This document shows, piece by piece, positions 61,286 through 64,000 of a DNA stretch of 64,000 bases (position 1 is its first letter; every line of letters starts with the position of its first letter). Where the stretch lies: positions 1,922,001-1,986,000 of the forward strand of contig NZ_OZ241975.1 of NCBI RefSeq assembly GCF_965204195.1, read 5' to 3'. The DNA is from Poriferisodalis sp965204195. GTDB lineage: Bacteria > Actinomycetota > Acidimicrobiia > Acidimicrobiales > Poriferisodalaceae. The translations under genes were made by a program, and so were the position numbers. A model generated the notes under the pieces. It was not told the DNA's origin. It saw only the letters and a list, made by a program, of their open reading frames with translations, and made no database searches.

Positions 61286-61352
61286 GAGGCCGCGCAGATG
61301 TGTGAGCCTTCTTGTTGTCGTACCTGTTATCTCCCGCTCTTGTTCGCTGCCG

Positions 61353-61397
61353 CTCACGGGCCGCTCGGGCCACGGCTTCGCCTATCGGCTCAGCCTC
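61353..61397 (+). repeat. Dispersed GC-rich repeat, copy B
   Basis: Reverse complement of copy A (57393-57438) and similar to copy C (13403-13441). Its right edge, GCTCAGCCTC (61388-61397), pairs with GAGGCTGAGC (61401-61410) around a CGA loop. A second, partial direct half reading GAGGCTGAGCCTGATGGCGA follows. Confidence 0.6.
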
Positions 61398-61410
61398 CGA
61401 GAGGCTGAGC
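61388..61410 (+). promoter_or_regulatory. 10-bp hairpin directly before the start of a small gene
   Basis: Perfect 10-bp stem with a three-base loop, ending three bases before ATG 61414. The GAGG that could serve as a ribosome binding site lies in its right arm, so the stem could hide it. It is part of repeat copy B. Confidence 0.5.
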
Positions 61411-61413
61411 CTG

Positions 61414-61659
61414 ATGGCGAAGCGGCTGAGGCGCATGCCGGCCCGAGCTACCGATGCAATGTGGCGACAGGCTCGGGCCGGCAATGGGATATGGCTGGCC
61501 GCGGCGATCATGGCGAGCGGGCTGCGGTTGCTTGTTCGATGGTCCAAGCGCGAGCGCGAAGTGGTCTACCGCGGCGAGTTGGCACCCGGCGAACAGCTCA
61601 TGATCCGTCACGTGCCTCCGGACGACGAAGGCGGCAGTTCGGCGGCGGAGGGGGCGTGA
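61414..61659 (+). CDS. Small membrane protein upstream of trmI
   Basis: 81-residue protein with basic N-terminus, one membrane segment (GIWLAAAIMASGLRLLV) and a short soluble tail (REREVVYRGELAPGEQLMIRH). ATG 61414 lies in the repeat's right arm; start uncertain. Its TGA overlaps the trmI GTG (GTGA), which supports the frame. Tail resembles small proteins next to trmI in related genomes as I recall them; function unknown. Confidence 0.6.
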   Translation: MAKRLRRMPARATDAMWRQARAGNGIWLAAAIMASGLRLLVRWSKREREVVYRGELAPGEQLMIRHVPPDDEGGSSAAEGA

Positions 61660-62516
61660 GGCAACCTGACGAGCTGGAGGACGGCGAGTTGCAATCCGGC
61701 GAAACAGTGCTGATGGTCGACAGTCGACAGCGTCGGTACCTCGTGGCGCTGCGCGCTGGCGGTGAGTTTCACACCCATGCCGGAGTCGTGCCGCACGACC
61801 AGATCATCGGCTCGCCCGAAGGCTCGGAGTTCCGCAGTGGTTCGGGTGCCCGCTTCGTGGCGGTACGCCCGACGCTCGCTGATCAGGTACTCAAGATGCC
61901 GCGAGGCGCGCAAGTGATCTATCCGAAGGATCTCGGTGCGATCTGGATGCTGGCCGACGTTCGAGCCGGCATGTCTGTCTTCGAAACCGGCGTGGGCTCA
62001 GGTGCCTTGTCGGCAACGCTGCTCCGCTGCGGCGCCTTTGTGACCGGCTACGAACTGCGGGAGGACTTTGCCGAGCGAGCCGTCCAGAACGTCGAGAGCA
62101 TCGCCGGCGCCGAAGCGCTGCATCGCTATGACGTCCAGCTCCGCGATGCCTACGAATCAGTCGATCCGCCCCGCAGCAATCCCTCACAGATCAATGCAGA
62201 AACCGGGGCTGCCGGTGGGATGAGTTCTTCGGGGTGCCGGTACGACCGGGCCGTACTCGACATCCCCGAGCCTTGGCGCGTCGCGGTGCATTTGCCCGAA
62301 CGGCTGCGTCGCGGCGGGATCCTCGTGGCGTATAACCCTTCGGTGACGCAGGTGCAGCAACTGCGCCGCACGCTGGACGACGGACCGTGGGCCCTCATCG
62401 AGACCATCGAGGTCATGCACCGGAGCTGGCACGTCAAGGGGGCATCCGTGCGGCCCGATCACCGCATGGTTGCCCACACCGGTTTCCTGACGCACGCCCG
62501 CTTGATCGAGGCGTGA
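61656..62516 (+). CDS. trmI: tRNA (adenine-N1-)-methyltransferase, TrmI
   Basis: 286-residue enzyme methylating A58 of tRNA with AdoMet. An N-terminal beta domain (GETVLMVDSRQRRYLV) precedes the Rossmann core with motif I FETGVGSGALSATLL. The motif IV region is DRAVLDIPEPW, and RSWHVKGASVRPDHRMVAHTG near the C-terminus is strongly conserved. Starts at GTG 61656. In many actinobacteria it precedes the proteasome ATPase gene, which may lie just beyond the window. Confidence 0.9.
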   Translation: MRQPDELEDGELQSGETVLMVDSRQRRYLVALRAGGEFHTHAGVVPHDQIIGSPEGSEFRSGSGARFVAVRPTLADQVLKMPRGAQVIYPKDLGAIWMLADVRAGMSVFETGVGSGALSATLLRCGAFVTGYELREDFAERAVQNVESIAGAEALHRYDVQLRDAYESVDPPRSNPSQINAETGAAGGMSSSGCRYDRAVLDIPEPWRVAVHLPERLRRGGILVAYNPSVTQVQQLRRTLDDGPWALIETIEVMHRSWHVKGASVRPDHRMVAHTGFLTHARLIEA

Positions 62517-63406
62517 CACGGGCTTGCGCAGCCCGCGCAGCCGCATTGCGGCGGCATCGAGCGCGACCAGTCCGATGGCCGGCGCTGCGGGCGGCACGAT
62601 TGCTCGGCGCTGTGTTGCTGGTCGGTGCGGTGGTCGCCTGTGGAGCCGATCCCGACGATTCCGGCAGGGGAAGGTTGCCCGTCGCCAGCGTCGTCTCGAT
62701 CCCGAGCGCCGACGGTCCAGTCTGGTTGGGTGCACCGCCTGTATCTGTGGCGGTTGATGACGGAGTGCTGGCCGGCGTCGTCGCGGTGCATGCGTTCGGC
62801 TGCGGACCGGTGTCCCATGGCTCGGCCTTCGCCGTCGCGCCGGGACTGCTGGTCGGCGCGGCCCATGTGGTTGCCGGATCATCGAGTGTCGAGATTGCAT
62901 GGAACGCAGGCGGCGGCGATGGGCTCGTCACCTCGCCGGCGGACATTGTCGGGTTCGACCCGGCACGAGACCTCGTCTTGCTGCGTTCCGATGCTGCTGT
63001 GTCGCCGTTGCGAATCGAACGCGTGCGTTTCGGCGGCACCGGAGCAGTGCTCGGCTACCTGCAGGGAGAGCAACTCGAAGTGTCGCCGGCGCGCATCGAG
63101 CATCTGGTGCGGGCATCGGGGCTATGGGGCGACGGAATCGGGCGAAACGTGTATCTCCTTGCGGCCGATGTCCAAAAGGGCCAGTCCGGCGGACCGTTGG
63201 TCGACCGGGGTGGCGTTGTCGGTGTGGCGTTCGCTGCCGCGACTGGACCCGACGACGTCGGCTATGCGCTCAGCCGCGGCGAACTGCTGGGCTTCCTCGC
63301 CTCGTCGGGAGTCGACGTGGGGTTTGACTATCGCGGCGATGCAGCGGTCCATGCACAGCCGGCGAGTCTCAGCGTGACTGCCAACGGCGACTGCCGCCTC
63401 GGATGA
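62513..63406 (+). CDS. Trypsin-like serine protease, probable lipoprotein
   Basis: 297 residues from a GTG overlapping the trmI stop (GTGA). Signal and lipobox LVGAVVACGAD. Catalytic triad: His118 in VGAAHVVAG, Asp153 in PARDLVLLR and Ser225 in KGQSGGPLVDRGG. It fits MarP/HtrA-like chymotrypsin-fold proteases acting outside the membrane. No PDZ domain or transmembrane channel part is seen. It ends ten bases before the 36-bp tandem array. Confidence 0.82.
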   Translation: MTRACAARAAALRRHRARPVRWPALRAARLLGAVLLVGAVVACGADPDDSGRGRLPVASVVSIPSADGPVWLGAPPVSVAVDDGVLAGVVAVHAFGCGPVSHGSAFAVAPGLLVGAAHVVAGSSSVEIAWNAGGGDGLVTSPADIVGFDPARDLVLLRSDAAVSPLRIERVRFGGTGAVLGYLQGEQLEVSPARIEHLVRASGLWGDGIGRNVYLLAADVQKGQSGGPLVDRGGVVGVAFAAATGPDDVGYALSRGELLGFLASSGVDVGFDYRGDAAVHAQPASLSVTANGDCRLG

Positions 63407-63416
63407 CGAGAGATCA

Positions 63417-63581
63417 GAAGCTCACGCTTCGATCTGTGCCTGTCGCTTCACCGAGGCTTACGCCTCGATCTGTGCTTGTCGCTTTATTGAAGCTCACGCT
63501 TCAATCTGTGCTTGTCGCTTCATCTCGGCCTACGCCTCGATCTGTGCCTGTCGCTTTATTGAAGCTCACGCTTCAATAAAG
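63417..63581 (-). repeat. Five-unit 36-bp tandem hairpin array containing the ferredoxin stop
   Basis: Five hairpins with loops exactly 36 bases apart (loop stops at 63422, 63458, 63494, 63530 and 63566 on the minus strand). The first has a 12-bp stem CTTTATTGAAGC/GCTTCAATAAAG around GTGA. The others vary in stem, mostly with matched changes (GAAGC/GCTTC or GAGGC/GCCTC). The loops are GTGA, GTAG, GTGA, GTAA and GTGA. In the ferredoxin frame each unit reads KRQAQIEA then a stop. Confidence 0.9.
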
Positions 63582-63799
63582 ATGCACTCCCCGGGGCACT
63601 CTTCGGCGGACTCGATCACGGCGTCGAGCTGCGAGTCGGGAAACTCTGCGAGTCCCTCGACACCGCCCGGTTCGGAGAAGATCTTGTCGCCTTCCTTCAC
63701 GTATGCAAGCCCGTCGTCGAGAAGCGTGAAGACATCGGGTGCGATCTCTTCGCAGAGCCCGTCACCGGTGCACAGATCCTGATCGATCCAGACCTTCAT
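63566..63799 (-). CDS. Small ferredoxin (3Fe-4S / 4Fe-4S type)
   Basis: 77-residue electron-transfer protein. Cluster ligands are Cys in LCTGDGLCEEIAPDVF and Cys in EECPGECIFIEA, a C-x5-C ... C-x3-C pattern like the ferredoxins that serve cytochrome P450s. ATG at 63799 is preceded by GGAAGGG; a longer frame to 63889 is unlikely. The TGA stop lies in the loop of the first hairpin of the tandem array. In related genomes such a gene lies next to the proteasome locus. Confidence 0.88.
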   Translation of the reverse strand: MKVWIDQDLCTGDGLCEEIAPDVFTLLDDGLAYVKEGDKIFSEPGGVEGLAEFPDSQLDAVIESAEECPGECIFIEA

Positions 63800-63973
63800 C
63801 GTGTAACGACCCTTCCTGTGGGGCGGCCCGAAGGGGGGAACCGAGCCACCTATGAAATCTACCGAGTCGGCGCGCGTCCTGCACGGCACTCATCGGCCCC
63901 GGCCTAGCGGCCGGACTGGCAAGCGGGTAGGCGTCGCGTCTTGCCAGCAGTGTCAGGGTAGTGTCGGCCGCGC

Positions 63974-64000
63974 ATGGACCAGGGCGACGAGGAGACTCAG
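63974..64000 (+). CDS. Possible start of the next gene (5' fragment)
   Basis: ATG 63974 opens MDQGDEETQ and runs to the window edge. From the trmI-ferredoxin neighbourhood it could be the proteasomal ATPase gene (arc/mpa), but nine codons cannot show this. No clear ribosome binding site. Confidence 0.3.

Noticed and set aside
63417..63581. CRISPR array
   Set aside because: The 36-base units are joined without unique spacers, and the variable parts are the stems themselves.
63417..63782. Plus-strand open frame through the 36-bp array encoding a repeated EAHASICACRFI peptide
   Set aside because: It has no ATG, GTG or TTG start upstream after the stop at 63375 and continues only as the antisense of the ferredoxin. 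The regular third-position differences are explained because both strands share third positions here.
1..64000. tRNA or rRNA genes
   Set aside because: I found no cloverleaf-like segments with GGTTC/GATTC T-arm motifs in proper context and no rRNA core sequences. A tRNAscan run would settle this.

Overview
The window is high-GC DNA, densely packed with genes and often with start/stop codons overlapping by a few bases (ATGA, GTGA, TGATG). A tRNA m1A58 methyltransferase gene (trmI) lies near a small ferredoxin gene, and the set also includes mycothiol-type DinB proteins, many acyl-CoA enzymes, large fibronectin-III and cell-wall-binding surface proteins and a ThrH phosphatase. Together these suggest an actinobacterium, most likely of the Acidimicrobiia type. 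That placement is inference from gene content; no rRNA or tRNA gene is visible.

Layout. 1-5.9 kb: catabolic genes (threonine aldolase cut by the window edge, N-acyl-D-amino-acid deacylase, flavin reductase, infA, enoyl-CoA hydratase, acyl-CoA dehydrogenase). 5.9-13.4 kb: a polyamine locus, with a minus-strand operon GNAT-agmatinase-potA-potB-potC-potD and a divergent amine oxidase. 13.5-15.0 kb: a metallo-beta-lactamase-fold hydrolase coupled to a DinB-like protein. 15.3-21.2 kb: a 1965-residue secreted protein of beta-sandwich modules with a C15 run in its fifth exported-leader codons. 21.2-22.0 kb: a VOC protein.

22.1-35.4 kb is a defence or accessory island. It holds two DUF4143-type ATPases and the remains of more, a DUF222/HNH nuclease, a free-standing integrase core-binding-like protein, a small antitoxin-like gene, a fused HsdM-HsdS methyltransferase facing a PD-(D/E)XK endonuclease, a McrBC pair with an unusual McrB N-terminus, and a Phd/VapC toxin-antitoxin pair. 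35.6-41.7 kb: a BrkB-family membrane protein, an acyl-CoA ligase and a molybdopterin oxidoreductase in one operon, then an MFS transporter. 41.7-47.9 kb: a cell-wall-binding/beta-propeller/metalloprotease fusion, a Na/Ca exchanger and an IlvD/Edd dehydratase.

48.0-52.8 kb is an acetoin/2-oxoacid dehydrogenase operon (E1alpha, E1beta, AcoX-like, E2) with no E3 gene. 52.8-56.0 kb holds a secreted proline-rich protein translationally coupled to a small ORF containing a G14 run, then an acyl-CoA dehydrogenase and a VOC gene separated by a second G15 run. 56.2-63.8 kb is a housekeeping stretch: ThrH, peroxiredoxin, ROK kinase, DacB, LON-domain protein, small membrane proteins, TrmI, a trypsin-like lipoprotein and a ferredoxin.

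The most unusual signals are: (1) three G/C homopolymer tracts of 14-15 bases, placed where slippage would change expression; (2) a fibronectin-III domain in the giant protein that is interrupted twice by copies of a Cys-pair module; (3) a five-unit, exactly 36-bp tandem hairpin array after the ferredoxin gene, with a stop codon in the loop of every unit; (4) an integrase-type core-binding domain fused to McrB and also present as a free protein nearby; (5) decayed copies of a DUF4143 ATPase/small-gene cassette around the island.
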